A stretch of DNA of 34,398 nucleotides from Patescibacteria group bacterium (GCA_019752815.1 JAIELQ010000008.1:1-34398); one strand, 5' to 3'. Counted from the first letter of the stretch, positions 8,824-16,192 are shown. Made by a program: numbers and translations. The notes: a model not told the origin generated them from the sequence alone.

Positions 8824-10221
8824 ATGTTCGATTTAAAAGTTATTCATGCGGTACTGACCGAGATGGAAGAAGAACGCGGTATACCCCGCGCCAAGATGAT
8901 TGATGCGATTGAGCAATCACTCGCTACTGCCTATAAAAAAGAATTCGGAAAACGAGGGCAAATTATCACCGCCCACTTTGATTTTGCTACCGGTGACACT
9001 ACCTTTAACCAAATCAAAATTGTGGTTGATGAGAGCATGCTCAAGGCACCACTAGAAGATGGTGAAGAAGAAATTGAAGAAGAAGACGTAATTCCGGACG
9101 CTGAAGGTATCAAAAAAGTGCGTTTCGACGAAGAAAAGCACATTATGTTATCAACGGCCCAAATGATTAAAAAAGGTGCCCAACTCGGAGAGCAGCTCGT
9201 GTTCCCGCTTGAACCAAAAGATGATTTCGGTCGGATTGCTGCCCAAACTGCGAAACAAGTTATCGTACAAAAGATCCGTGAAGCTGAAAAAGAATCAGCG
9301 CTCGCAGAATTTGGACAAAAAGCCGGTGATATTGTGATCGGTCACGTACAGCGATTTGAACGGGGAAATCTCTATGTAGACCTCGGTCGCGTAACGGCCA
9401 TCATGCCGTACGATGAACAAATTCCGGGTGAACGATACAAACCGGGTGAACGAATTCGCGCTATTTTGCTCGCGGTAGAAGAAACACCACGTGGTATTTT
9501 CCTTAAACTATCTCGTGCCCATGGTGATTTCCTCGCGGGACTATTTGCAATTGAGGCACCAGAACTCCAAACGGGTGCTGTGGAAGTAAAATCAGTGGCT
9601 CGTGAAGCCGGCGCTCGTTCAAAAATCGCTGTATTTGCAACGGATTCTCACATTGATCCGGTTGGTTCAATGGTTGGTCAACGTGGCGTTCGTGTTTCAA
9701 CCGTCATGTCGGAACTTGGTGGTGAAAAAATCGATATTATCGAATGGTCAGCCACTCCAAGTGAGTTTATCGAAGATGCGCTATCTCCAGCACAAGTGTT
9801 GTCAGTGAAAATTGTGTCTGAACCTAATGCTGAATTGGTTGAACGTGGACACGCGGTGGCTGAAGTTGCTCCTGACCAACAATCACTAGCTATCGGTCGC
9901 GGCGGACAAAATGTTCGTTTGGCTGCTAAGCTCACTGGTTGGAAAATTGACATTGTATCAGCGCAAACAGGTGATGCGCTAGCAGAAGCAGACGCCAGTG
10001 GCGAAACCGTTATTGATGCACCAGTTGATTCTCCTGCGGGGACAGAAATTGATGATTTAGAAGATGAATCTGGTACAACGGTAGAACCAGTCGGTGTTGA
10101 AGATGATGCCGCCACCGCAGACCGCGACGCCGTCAATCCAGATGACGAAGAAATGGATGAAATTGATACTCCCGAAGAAGCAGAGGCACTTGTAGCAAAG
10201 GAGGAAGAAAACAAGGCCTAA
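8824..10221 (+). CDS. nusA: transcription elongation/termination factor NusA
   Basis: A 465-residue RNA-polymerase-binding factor acting in pausing, intrinsic termination and antitermination. It has an N-terminal RNAP-binding domain (1-155) with an acidic insertion at about 77-90 (EDGEEEIEEEDV). The S1 domain spans about 167-232 (GDIVIGHVQRFERGNLYVDL), and two KH domains follow with the GxxG loops GQRG (285-288) and GRGG (358-361). The last 85 residues are a low-complexity acidic tail (GTEIDDLEDESG ... EEMDEIDTPEEAEALV) in place of the C-terminal repeat domains of E. coli NusA. The start follows a long structured leader and no good Shine-Dalgarno sequence precedes it. A perfect terminator lies 20 bases downstream. 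In many bacteria nusA lies with infB and rimP; neither is beside it here. Confidence 0.96.
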   Translation: MFDLKVIHAVLTEMEEERGIPRAKMIDAIEQSLATAYKKEFGKRGQIITAHFDFATGDTTFNQIKIVVDESMLKAPLEDGEEEIEEEDVIPDAEGIKKVRFDEEKHIMLSTAQMIKKGAQLGEQLVFPLEPKDDFGRIAAQTAKQVIVQKIREAEKESALAEFGQKAGDIVIGHVQRFERGNLYVDLGRVTAIMPYDEQIPGERYKPGERIRAILLAVEETPRGIFLKLSRAHGDFLAGLFAIEAPELQTGAVEVKSVAREAGARSKIAVFATDSHIDPVGSMVGQRGVRVSTVMSELGGEKIDIIEWSATPSEFIEDALSPAQVLSVKIVSEPNAELVERGHAVAEVAPDQQSLAIGRGGQNVRLAAKLTGWKIDIVSAQTGDALAEADASGETVIDAPVDSPAGTEIDDLEDESGTTVEPVGVEDDAATADRDAVNPDDEEMDEIDTPEEAEALVAKEEENKA

Positions 10222-10241
10222 CTATAAAATTAAACGTTTAA

Positions 10242-10267
10242 AGGCGCGAGCTAGCTCGCGCCTTTTT
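10242..10267 (+). terminator. intrinsic terminator of nusA
   Basis: Perfectly self-complementary 22-base GC-rich hairpin (10242-10263) followed by a T-run. The stop codon of the convergent gene lies within it. Confidence 0.9.
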
Positions 10268-10847
10268 CGTTGCTGTCAGTAACATCACAATACGTCTGCC
10301 ATACCCGCAACCATTGTGTAGCCACCGTCCTCGTATCGCTCTCACCCATGCAAGATTCACGATATGGGAGTAACCGATGTAATACTCCCCAATCACAACA
10401 TTCGGCCACGCAACAAATTTCCAAAGAAAACATTGATTGGTACGGATCGATACTAAACATATCAGCCAGCAACCGTTGCTTGGTACTTTCATCTAGTTTT
10501 TTAAATTGATGTAAGAACTGACTCTGTGAACTGAACAGTACGTCTCGGACTTGTCCTCGAACATGAACACTCTTAAACTTCTGGTATGTTTGAAGGTAAA
10601 AACTTAGCAAACCTTCAGTTGTTGAGACAGGAGATACACAGATTGTACGTAGTAAAGGTTGACATCTAATCTGACTGGAACGATCTGAAACTTCTAGATT
10701 CGCTAACCAGTGCAGGATTTTCTGATCATGATTTGTTGAACGTCCTACCTGCCACTCAATTGATTGTGTACGCTGTGTATCAGAAGTATTTGAAGAAACA
10801 GCTACCTGCATATCACTCTGGAACTCTGCTTCTGAAATTTGGTCCAT
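10251..10847 (-). CDS. hypothetical protein
   Basis: A 198-residue soluble protein of unknown function. It has no signal peptide or membrane helix. A Ser/Thr-rich N-terminus (VSSNTSDTQRTQSIEW) precedes a mostly helical region with the repeated sense KILHWLANLEV, FLHQFKKLDESTKQRLLADM and LHRLLPYR, and several Cys residues (CC twice) near residues 145-152. A strong GGAGG lies 7 bases before the ATG. A promoter with TTGACT and TATAGT is just upstream, so it is a real, independently transcribed gene. It ends inside the nusA terminator, which the two convergent genes may share. I recognise no family. Confidence 0.75.
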   Translation of the reverse strand: MDQISEAEFQSDMQVAVSSNTSDTQRTQSIEWQVGRSTNHDQKILHWLANLEVSDRSSQIRCQPLLRTICVSPVSTTEGLLSFYLQTYQKFKSVHVRGQVRDVLFSSQSQFLHQFKKLDESTKQRLLADMFSIDPYQSMFSLEICCVAECCDWGVLHRLLPYRESCMGESDTRTVATQWLRVWQTYCDVTDSNEKGAS

Positions 10848-10874
10848 GACTATCCTCCACTATGTCTATGAAGC

Positions 10875-10902
10875 ACTATAATCATTTGTTGCCAGGAGTC
10901 AA
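10875..10902 (-). promoter_or_regulatory. promoter of the hypothetical gene 10251-10847
   Basis: On the minus strand TTGACT (10897-10902), a 16-base spacer and TATAGT (10875-10880). Confidence 0.7.
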
Positions 10903-10965
10903 TGTTACAACCTATCTTGCAACGACCGCACTCCTGTTCTACACTACAATCCTTAGTAATCTAAC

Positions 10966-10971
10966 TATAAT
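10966..10971 (+). promoter_or_regulatory. -10 element directly before ppaC
   Basis: Consensus TATAAT ending 6 bases before the ATG, so transcription should start at or next to the start codon (leaderless mRNA). The -35 is weak. Confidence 0.6.
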
Positions 10972-10977
10972 ATTTTT

Positions 10978-11898
10978 ATGGTAAAAGTTTTTGGACATAT
11001 TTCCCCTGACACTGATGCAACTACCGCCGCAATTGTCTACGCGTGGTATTTAAACGAACACACAGCGCATGACGCTACTCCGTACGTACTCGGAGACCTC
11101 AATAGTGAAACAAGCTTTGTGTTGCAACGTTTTGGTTTTGCGGTACCAGAATTACTGCCCGAGCTCACTGCTGGAGAATCAGTAGTGGTGGTAGACACCA
11201 ACAACCCCCAGGAGCTACCTGCCAATATTAACGAGATGAATATTGTGGCACTGATTGACCACCATAAACTAGTCGGTGGATTAACGACCGAAACACCAAC
11301 TGACATCGTCATTAAACCGGTAGCGTGTACTGCCACTATCATGCACGACCATTTTGTAGCTTCGAGTATTTCTATTCCAGAAAATATTGCTGGTTTAATG
11401 TTGTCAGCGATTCTCTCTGACACTCTTGGATTTAGATCACCAACTACCACCCCACACGATAAAGACGTAGCTGAAAAGCTAGCTGGTAGACTGAACATCG
11501 AAATTACGTCATATGCTGACGAAATGTTTGCGGCCAAATCAGATATCTCAAGCTTTAGTGACAGTGGACTCATCAAACTCGATAGTAAAAAATACGAAGT
11601 TGGTGACAAAAACTTCCGCGTGTCGGTCATTGAAACCACCAACACCGATACCGTACTCGCGCGCAAAGCTGGAATTGTCGAGGCTATCAAAACCTGTGTC
11701 ACAGAAGAAAATGACATTGATGATGTTCTATTCTTTGTGGTTGATATCTTCAAAGAACACGCGACCGTATTTACGTACAATGAACTGACAAAACAAGTTA
11801 TCACTAGTTCATTTGGTGTGACCGTCGAAAATGACACCGAGATACTCCCGGGGATTTTGTCTCGCAAAAAACAAATTCTGCCCGCATTAAAACTGTAA
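10978..11898 (+). CDS. ppaC: manganese-dependent inorganic pyrophosphatase (family II, DHH)
   Basis: Hydrolyses pyrophosphate to two phosphates, pulling biosynthetic reactions forward. The 306-residue length matches family II enzymes (about 309). The metal site is intact: His7, Asp11 and Asp13 in FGHISPDTDA, Asp73 in VVDTNN, the DHH motif at 94-96, and Asp148 in LSDTLGF. The C-terminal DHHA2 domain ends with the substrate-binding SRKKQ. The second motif residue is Ile rather than the usual Gln/Asn. A TATAAT box 6 bases upstream and absence of a Shine-Dalgarno sequence suggest a leaderless transcript. Confidence 0.96.
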   Translation: MVKVFGHISPDTDATTAAIVYAWYLNEHTAHDATPYVLGDLNSETSFVLQRFGFAVPELLPELTAGESVVVVDTNNPQELPANINEMNIVALIDHHKLVGGLTTETPTDIVIKPVACTATIMHDHFVASSISIPENIAGLMLSAILSDTLGFRSPTTTPHDKDVAEKLAGRLNIEITSYADEMFAAKSDISSFSDSGLIKLDSKKYEVGDKNFRVSVIETTNTDTVLARKAGIVEAIKTCVTEENDIDDVLFFVVDIFKEHATVFTYNELTKQVITSSFGVTVENDTEILPGILSRKKQILPALKL

Positions 11899-11922
11899 GT
11901 TTCTTTTAAACACTGATGAGAT

Positions 11923-11947
11923 ATAACCCACCGTCATGGTGGGTTAT
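11923..11947 (+). terminator. hairpin between ppaC and the next gene
   Basis: A perfect 10-bp stem (11923-11932 with 11938-11947) and 5-base loop, followed by a weak T-rich tract. It overlaps the -10 box (TATACT, 11945-11950) of the downstream gene. Confidence 0.55.
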
Positions 11948-11957
11948 ACTATTTAGT

Positions 11958-12530
11958 ATGAAAAGATATTGTTTATTATTTCCTGTTATTCTCTGTAGCT
12001 TACTGCTACAGATTCCGTCTGCTACCGCCCAAACAACCACCGCAAGCACAACAGTAACGGCTCCGGGAACTACCACCGTTACTCCCCCTCGCCGCCCATT
12101 TATCGCAGAACCAACCCTCCAACGAATCGCCCAAACCAGACTCACTAACCTGGCAGCTAATATGAGCAACCGGATGGACAGTGCCGTCGCCAGACTACAA
12201 AACGTCACAGACCGACTCAGCTCACGGCTCACTAAAATGGAAGCAGAAGGCAAAGATGTTTCTGCCGCTCGCACTGAGCTGGCACTCGCGCAGACCAAGC
12301 TCGATGAAGCCAAACGACGACTGGCAACAATTGATACTGAAGTCAATGCTTTTGTTGGCTCAGCTACCCCTCGGGAAAATTGGGTTAATTTAAGAAACAC
12401 CTACCTCACTACCCGCGAGGTTATTGTTGCTGCTCACCAGAGTATTCTGGCAACTATTAATCTAGCTCAAAATACAACAGTACCAGCACCAGAAACAGTC
12501 AGCACTTCTAGTCCAGCAACTAATAATTAA
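11958..12530 (+). CDS. exported coiled-coil protein of unknown function
   Basis: A 190-residue protein. It has a signal peptide MKRYCLLFPVILCSLLLQIPSATAQ with a likely cleavage after SATA, and an exported Thr-rich linker. A long amphipathic helix follows at about residues 50-125 (LAANMSNRMDSAVARLQNVTDRLSSRLTKME; ARTELALAQTKLDEAKRRLA), probably a coiled coil, and the tail is Thr/Ser/Pro-rich. Similar short exported coiled-coil proteins are frequent in Parcubacteria, and their role is unknown to me. I start at 11958 because a TATACT box ends 7 bases earlier and the signal peptide begins there. An in-frame upstream start lies inside the preceding hairpin. It forms an operon with the next gene. 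Confidence 0.75.
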   Translation: MKRYCLLFPVILCSLLLQIPSATAQTTTASTTVTAPGTTTVTPPRRPFIAEPTLQRIAQTRLTNLAANMSNRMDSAVARLQNVTDRLSSRLTKMEAEGKDVSAARTELALAQTKLDEAKRRLATIDTEVNAFVGSATPRENWVNLRNTYLTTREVIVAAHQSILATINLAQNTTVPAPETVSTSSPATNN

Positions 12531-12533
12531 TAT

Positions 12534-12953
12534 ATGGAAAAAAGACACACAATCATTGAACCGAATTTTGAAGGTGAGGAAATGCACATTCCCGCACCAA
12601 AGGTCAATCAACCGCTGGAAGACAACGCTGCACCAAAACTCCTGACTGCTCCAATCATTGTATTACTGTTTTTAATTCTCGTGGCAATTTTAGCGGGATT
12701 TTATTATTGGTACACCATCGTCATGAGTGAACAAGTGGTAACCGAAACCATTACCCGCCCAACAGCCGAACAAAACAACGAACCTGAGAGCACTACTGCC
12801 GAAGCCCGCACCGGACTCATGGATGTCGTCAGCACCTCAGACGAACTTGATGCTATTGCCGCTGATGCACAGAGCACTAACCTCGAAGATCTTGTGAATG
12901 AGACCACTGCTATTGAAGCAGAGCTGGATGCTGCTATTGCAGCTGGGCAATAG
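12534..12953 (+). CDS. single-pass membrane protein of unknown function
   Basis: A 139-residue protein starting 3 bases after the upstream stop, so co-transcribed. A polar N-terminal segment of about 36 residues precedes one transmembrane helix (about 38-62, APIIVLLFLILVAILAGFYYW). An acidic Glu/Thr/Ala-rich outer part without cysteines follows (TITRPTAEQNNEPESTTAEA; SDELDAIAADAQ). No catalytic motif is visible. Pairing with an exported coiled-coil protein suggests a shared envelope role (inference). Confidence 0.7.
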   Translation: MEKRHTIIEPNFEGEEMHIPAPKVNQPLEDNAAPKLLTAPIIVLLFLILVAILAGFYYWYTIVMSEQVVTETITRPTAEQNNEPESTTAEARTGLMDVVSTSDELDAIAADAQSTNLEDLVNETTAIEAELDAAIAAGQ

Positions 12954-12958
12954 TTTAG

Positions 12959-12989
12959 TTGCATATTTACCAGAATCCTCTACTATAAA
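12959..12989 (+). promoter_or_regulatory. possible promoter of the RNA unit before tig
   Basis: TTGCAT (12959-12964) followed after 16 bases by TACTAT (12981-12986), or after 19 bases by TATAAA (12984-12989). Confidence 0.45.
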
Positions 12990-12991
12990 TA

Positions 12992-13213
12992 CACTCCCTT
13001 TGTTTGAGGGAGAAAAGAAACGCCTTTCATGAAAGGATTGCTGATGCAGGGTCATTCCGCATTTCATTTCGGCCACTGAAGCGCCACGCAGGTCCAAGGC
13101 CGGACATCCACCAGTGCAGTGCACTAAATTAAAACCGCGGTCATAGACCGCCTCAACCGAGGGATTCCACGCTGGCATATGTTGTCAGCCCAGGAATCCC
13201 TCTTCTTTTTTAT
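12992..13213 (+). ncRNA. putative structured RNA upstream of tig (RNA A)
   Basis: About 220 bases without a convincing protein frame, lying between a possible promoter and a terminator. Visible helices are CTCCCT...AGGGAG at the 5' end, CCTTTC/GAAAGG, AGTGC/GCACT and GCGGTC/GACCGC. A large 3' hairpin pairs GAGGGATTCC with GGAATCCCTC, has an inner helix GCTGGC/GTCAGC, and is followed by a T-run. The 5' CTCCCT can also pair with GAGGGA of the terminator stem, so two conformations are possible. It does not match what I can recall of tmRNA, RNase P, SRP or 6S consensus segments. tig has its own promoter after the terminator, so this is either an independent RNA or a decayed leader. Confidence 0.5.
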
Positions 13214-13250
13214 CTTCAATTTTCCATATCCTATTTTCAATATTTTTGCC

Positions 13251-13278
13251 TTGCATTTTACTCACTTATCGGTACACT
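13251..13278 (+). promoter_or_regulatory. tig promoter
   Basis: TTGCAT (13251-13256), a 16-base spacer and TACACT (13273-13278). The -10 ends 10 bases before the ATG, so the leader is at most a few bases. Confidence 0.6.
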
Positions 13279-13288
13279 AGCCCGTACT

Positions 13289-14422
13289 ATGTCACAATCA
13301 CATCATCACCACGATATCGACTTTAAGAAAGCCTTTACCGTTGAAAAACAAGAGGGTTCACAGGTTAAAATTACCGGCGAAATTCCCTATTCTGAACTGC
13401 TCGAAGAACGAGCTGGTGCCATTAAAGCGCTCGGAAAAAACGTTAAAATAGATGGTTTCCGTGCAGGGCATGTTCCAGAAGCAGTCATCGTTAAAACCAT
13501 TGGCGAAATGGCTATTTTGGCTGAAATGGCCGAGCGAGCCATTGCCCATATGTACCCTCATATATTAGAAGAACATGATATTGATGCTATCGGGTACCCA
13601 CAAATTTCTATTACTAAAATTGCGCCTGAAAACCCACTCGGATTTACTGCTACGGTGGCTGTTCTCCCTACCATTACCCTCCCTGACTACAAGGCGCTTG
13701 CTAAAACCGTAAATGCCGCCAAAGAATCAACAGAAGTCACTGACGCTGACGTTGATAAACAAATTAATGACATTCTCCGCCAAAAAGCCGCCTACGAACG
13801 ACTCCAGAAAAAGGCCGCTGCCAAAGCTGAGTCAACTGACAGTAATGAAGTAATTGAAGAACCGCTAGAAACCGAAGCTGACCTCGCGAAACTACCGATT
13901 CCAGAATTAACTAACGAAGTAGTAGCGACATTGGGACAACCGGGGCAATTTGCAACCGTTGAAGATTTCAAGTCAAAAATCCGTGAACACCTGGCGATTG
14001 AAAAGAAACAAATGGTAGAGAGTGCTCACCGTGCCAAAATTACCGACACTATTATTGAAGCTAGTGTCATGGATATACCCCAAGTATTAATTGATTCAGA
14101 ACTCAATCAAATGTTTGCGCAGATGAATGAGGACTTGGAACAATCAAACCTCAAAATGGAGGACTACCTCAAACACATCAACAAAACTCAAGATGATTTA
14201 AAAAAAGATTGGACACCTGCTGCCGATAAACGAGCAAAACTCCAATTGGTACTAAATGAAATTGCCAAAAAAGAAGAGGTCAAGCCAGACCAAGCTCAAC
14301 TTGATGCCCAAGTAGCTCAATTACTTGAACAATACAAAGATGCTGATAAACATCGAGTGGAGATTTATGTTGCTTCAGTCATGACTAATGAAGCCGTAAT
14401 GAAGCTATTGGAGAACGAGTAA
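13289..14422 (+). CDS. tig: trigger factor, lacking the PPIase domain
   Basis: Ribosome-bound chaperone at the peptide exit tunnel. The N-terminal ribosome-binding domain has the signature IDGFRAGHVP (about residues 54-63). After residue 150 the protein passes through a charged linker (LQKKAAAKAESTDSNEVIEE) straight into the helical substrate-binding C-terminal domain (FATVEDFKSKIREHL ... IPQVLIDSELNQMF). The FKBP-type peptidyl-prolyl isomerase domain is missing, so the length is 377 rather than about 430. The N-terminus carries a natural HHHH stretch. clpP follows after 1.1 kb, as part of the common tig-clpP order. Confidence 0.93.
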   Translation: MSQSHHHHDIDFKKAFTVEKQEGSQVKITGEIPYSELLEERAGAIKALGKNVKIDGFRAGHVPEAVIVKTIGEMAILAEMAERAIAHMYPHILEEHDIDAIGYPQISITKIAPENPLGFTATVAVLPTITLPDYKALAKTVNAAKESTEVTDADVDKQINDILRQKAAYERLQKKAAAKAESTDSNEVIEEPLETEADLAKLPIPELTNEVVATLGQPGQFATVEDFKSKIREHLAIEKKQMVESAHRAKITDTIIEASVMDIPQVLIDSELNQMFAQMNEDLEQSNLKMEDYLKHINKTQDDLKKDWTPAADKRAKLQLVLNEIAKKEEVKPDQAQLDAQVAQLLEQYKDADKHRVEIYVASVMTNEAVMKLLENE

Positions 14423-14450
14423 AAGCAACTAATCTACTTTGTTGAAAAAC

Positions 14451-14500
14451 AAAAAATGACCCTCAATGTACGCTCGGTACACCTCGGGTCATTTTTTGTT
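14451..14500 (+). terminator. intrinsic terminator of tig
   Basis: A 12-bp stem (14451-14462 with 14486-14497) is followed by a T-rich run. The loop itself contains a small helix TGTAC-GCTCG-GTACA (14467-14481). Confidence 0.85.
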
Positions 14501-14506
14501 TTTTTT

Positions 14507-14577
14507 CTTACAGAAACTGTCCACTCATTGGCTCTACAGCACAATGAGTCTTGCAAAAGCGTCCCACGCTTTTTCAC
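14507..14577. repeat. double-hairpin repeat, copy R1
   Basis: Read on the plus strand the copy has four parts. They are TACAG-AAA-CTGT (14509-14520), hairpin A (ACTCATTG 14523-14530 with CAATGAGT 14542-14549), the link CTTGC (14550-14554), and hairpin B (AAAAGCG-TCCCA-CGCTTTT, 14555-14573) followed by TCAC. R3 at 15366 has the same order of parts. No tRNA is adjacent. Confidence 0.75.
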
Positions 14578-14640
14578 CTCGTATCTCAGTCACTTTAACG
14601 CGTCCATAAAGCTAGCTGAGTAATAACAGCTTTCACTTTT

Positions 14641-14661
14641 CAATATTCAATATTCAATATT
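14641..14661. repeat. three tandem copies of CAATATT
   Basis: Perfect 7-base unit repeated three times. Related A/T-rich tracts with CCTATTTTCAATATT-like sequence occur at about 13230-13250 and, inverted, at 33424-33453. Confidence 0.7.
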
Positions 14662-14677
14662 CTCTTTTCTAACATGC

Positions 14678-14706
14678 TTGACCCAAGACTTATATCTCTA
14701 TATGAT
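14678..14706 (+). promoter_or_regulatory. promoter of RNA B
   Basis: TTGACC (14678-14683), a 17-base spacer and TATGAT (14701-14706). Confidence 0.7.
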
Positions 14707-14712
14707 TTGATG

Positions 14713-14890
14713 ACATGACCAATTCCGGTCATGAGAGGGGAGTTGCAATGTCGAAACCCATTTGCGGACATGTCTTTCCATTTGGTTGGGAAGATGATCC
14801 GACCATGCGCTCAATCGATACCATCATCTGAACTGGCTGTGGTTCAAGATGGAAGGGGAATGCGTTCTTCGCCTTCCCCTTTTCTTTTTT
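14713..14890 (+). ncRNA. putative small RNA between tig and clpP (RNA B)
   Basis: About 180 bases from a good promoter to a strong terminator, without a credible protein gene. Helices visible are CATGACC/GGTCATG near the 5' end, ATGTC...GACAT, GATGAT...ATCATC and GAAC...GTTC. The terminator is AAGGGGAA (14853-14860) with TTCCCCTT (14874-14881), an inner GCG/CGC extension, and a T-run. I do not recognise an RNA family. Size and isolation would fit a regulatory or housekeeping RNA. Confidence 0.55.
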
Positions 14891-14898
14891 CCAACTAT

Positions 14899-14907
14899 TG
14901 CTACACT
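14899..14907 (+). promoter_or_regulatory. extended -10 promoter of RNA C
   Basis: TGCTACACT, a TGN extension with TACACT, just after the RNA B terminator. The same extended form appears before several protein genes in the window. Confidence 0.45.
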
Positions 14908-14913
14908 ACCGGG

Positions 14914-15199
14914 GTCCACTGTCATATGCCCATAGTAGTGTTGCAGCGAATTGGGGTGATCGGATGCGATTTGATGAGGAGGGCTTAGGCTCAGACTCAC
15001 GTCGGGACTGCCCGTTAGTAATCCTTTTCCCAAGAGGGGGTGAATACGGGCACACGGATATTGCACTACAGACGTGCAATTGAAGTGACCAAGATGGCGT
15101 TTGGTTCGAGCTGGTACAGCACCAGTAACAACGGCCGTAACTACCACGGTCCACGTCATCAGTGGCAGGGCGCGAAACATCGCCCTGCCATTTTATTTA
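14914..15199 (+). ncRNA. putative structured RNA between tig and clpP (RNA C)
   Basis: About 285 bases ending in a strong terminator (TGGCAGGGCG 15163-15172 with CGCCCTGCCA 15181-15190, then T-rich). Open frames here are short, lack ribosome binding sites and end in or near the terminator; the longest plausible one, a 36-codon frame at 15094-15204, runs through the terminator stem. A TTGCAC(T)...GTGCAA helix (about 15061-15080) and GGTTCGAGCTGGTACAGCACC-like pairing are visible. I could not match it to tmRNA or RNase P RNA from memory. Confidence 0.45.
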
Positions 15200-15230
15200 T
15201 ATAGCAACCAGGACAGGTTCCAGTAATTTT

Positions 15231-15320
15231 CCTTACAGGAACAGTACACCGTTTGGATATTTTGAAAAAATTCAAAATATCTCAAACGGTTCTGCACAGT
15301 GACATTTGGTCACTGTGCAG
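15231..15320. repeat. double-hairpin repeat, copy R2
   Basis: TACAG-GAA-CAGTA (15234-15246) is followed by long hairpin A (15248-15266 with 15271-15290, 18 paired bases with one small bulge). Hairpin B is a 12-bp stem with ATTTG loop (15292-15303 with 15309-15320). The order of parts is the same as R1 and R3, but the arms are different in sequence. Confidence 0.7.
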
Positions 15321-15365
15321 CCCTAGGAAGGGGCAAATCGGGAACTAAATTCGCCATTGTCACTA

Positions 15366-15450
15366 CTTCTTACAGAAGCTGTTTAGGTTATCGCTCTTTT
15401 TCCAAAAGAGCTGGCAACCTCTTGCGAAAGTCTCCCAGACTTTCTCACTC
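15366..15450. repeat. double-hairpin repeat, copy R3
   Basis: CTTCTTACAGAAG (15366-15378) and CTGT come first. Hairpin A follows (AGGTT ... AACCT enclosing GCTCTTTT/AAAAGAGC, 15385-15420), then link CTTGC (15421-15425) and hairpin B GAAAGTC-TCCCA-GACTTTC (15426-15444), then TCACTC. Link, TCCCA loop and TCAC tail are shared with R1. Confidence 0.75.
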
Positions 15451-15484
15451 TGTGGCTCATTTAATTTTCTTTTTCCTGACCAAT

Positions 15485-15512
15485 TTGCTAGGATAGGTAC
15501 GTCTGGTACAAC
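15485..15512 (+). promoter_or_regulatory. possible clpP promoter
   Basis: TTGCTA, a 16-base spacer and TACAAC, about 40 bases before the clpP ATG. Confidence 0.4.
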
Positions 15513-15552
15513 CTCATTCTCTTACCCCAGACCCTAACAATACATCTTATAT

Positions 15553-16152
15553 ATGAAACACACTCAACCAGAAACTGCTCAGCTCGTGCCGATGGTGATT
15601 GAAAAAACCCAAGGTGGTGAACGCGCGTATGATATTTACTCACGACTCCTCAAAGAACGTATCATCTTCATTACCGGTGGTATCGAAGACCACATGGCCA
15701 ACCTCGTAGTAGCGCAATTACTCTTCCTCGAAGCCGAGGACCCGAAAAAAGACATCTACCTGTACATCAACTCACCGGGTGGTAGCGTCACTGCAGGACT
15801 ATCAATTATTGATACCATGCACCACATCAAACCAGATGTAGCGACCGTATGTGTAGGAATGGCAGCGTCAATGGGATCACTCATTTTGTCACAAGGGCAA
15901 AAAAATAAGCGCTTTATCCTACCAAACGCCGAAGTCATGATTCACCAACCGTCAGGGGGCGCGTACGGACAGGCGTCAGATATCGACATTACTGCCAAGC
16001 ACATCATTAAAACCCGCGACCGATTGAACAAAATGCTCGCCAAAGCCACCGGCCAAAAGCTAACAAAAATTGAAGCCGACGTTGACCGAGATTTATTCAT
16101 GGATGCAGACGAGGCGTTGAAGTATGGCCTCGTAGATAAGATTTATTCTTAA
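15553..16152 (+). CDS. clpP: ATP-dependent Clp protease proteolytic subunit
   Basis: Tetradecameric serine protease chamber that degrades proteins fed by ClpX/ClpC. The 199-residue length is normal. The catalytic triad is complete: Ser106 in GMAASMG, His131 in VMIHQP and Asp180 in [16 protein letters not shown] forms the oxyanion loop, and [16 protein letters not shown] is the characteristic N-terminal segment. It is preceded by trigger factor at a distance, as in many bacteria, but clpX does not follow. A terminator lies just after the stop. Confidence 0.97.
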   Translation: MKHTQPETAQLVPMVIEKTQGGERAYDIYSRLLKERIIFITGGIEDHMANLVVAQLLFLEAEDPKKDIYLYINSPGGSVTAGLSIIDTMHHIKPDVATVCVGMAASMGSLILSQGQKNKRFILPNAEVMIHQPSGGAYGQASDIDITAKHIIKTRDRLNKMLAKATGQKLTKIEADVDRDLFMDADEALKYGLVDKIYS

Positions 16153-16162
16153 TAAAAAGAAG

Positions 16163-16192
16163 GCCTGCTGGGATTAACCAGCAGGCTTTTTT
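16163..16192 (+). terminator. intrinsic terminator of clpP
   Basis: A 9-bp stem (16163-16171 with 16178-16186), loop GATTAA, then a T-run. The convergent small gene stops at its edge. Confidence 0.9.

Noticed and set aside
9678-10214. A long Ser-rich minus-strand frame opposite nusA
   Set aside because: Antisense shadow of the acidic NusA C-terminus; composition follows from the GAA/GAT codons.
11037-11867. A 276-codon minus-strand frame opposite ppaC
   Set aside because: ppaC has all metal-binding motifs; the antisense frame has none and no start signals.
13289-13330. HHHH near the trigger factor N-terminus as a sign of a cloning tag
   Set aside because: Only four histidines, in a natural SQSHHHHD context with native promoter upstream; no vector sequence.
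14731-15180. Several overlapping open frames of 60-120 codons on both strands between tig and clpP
   Set aside because: They overlap each other, lack ribosome binding sites and run through strong terminators; the RNA-unit reading fits better.
14914-15199. tmRNA or RNase P RNA in RNA C, because of GGTTCGA and GAGGAGGGC
   Set aside because: The matching segments are short, and the conserved pairing partners of both RNAs are not found.
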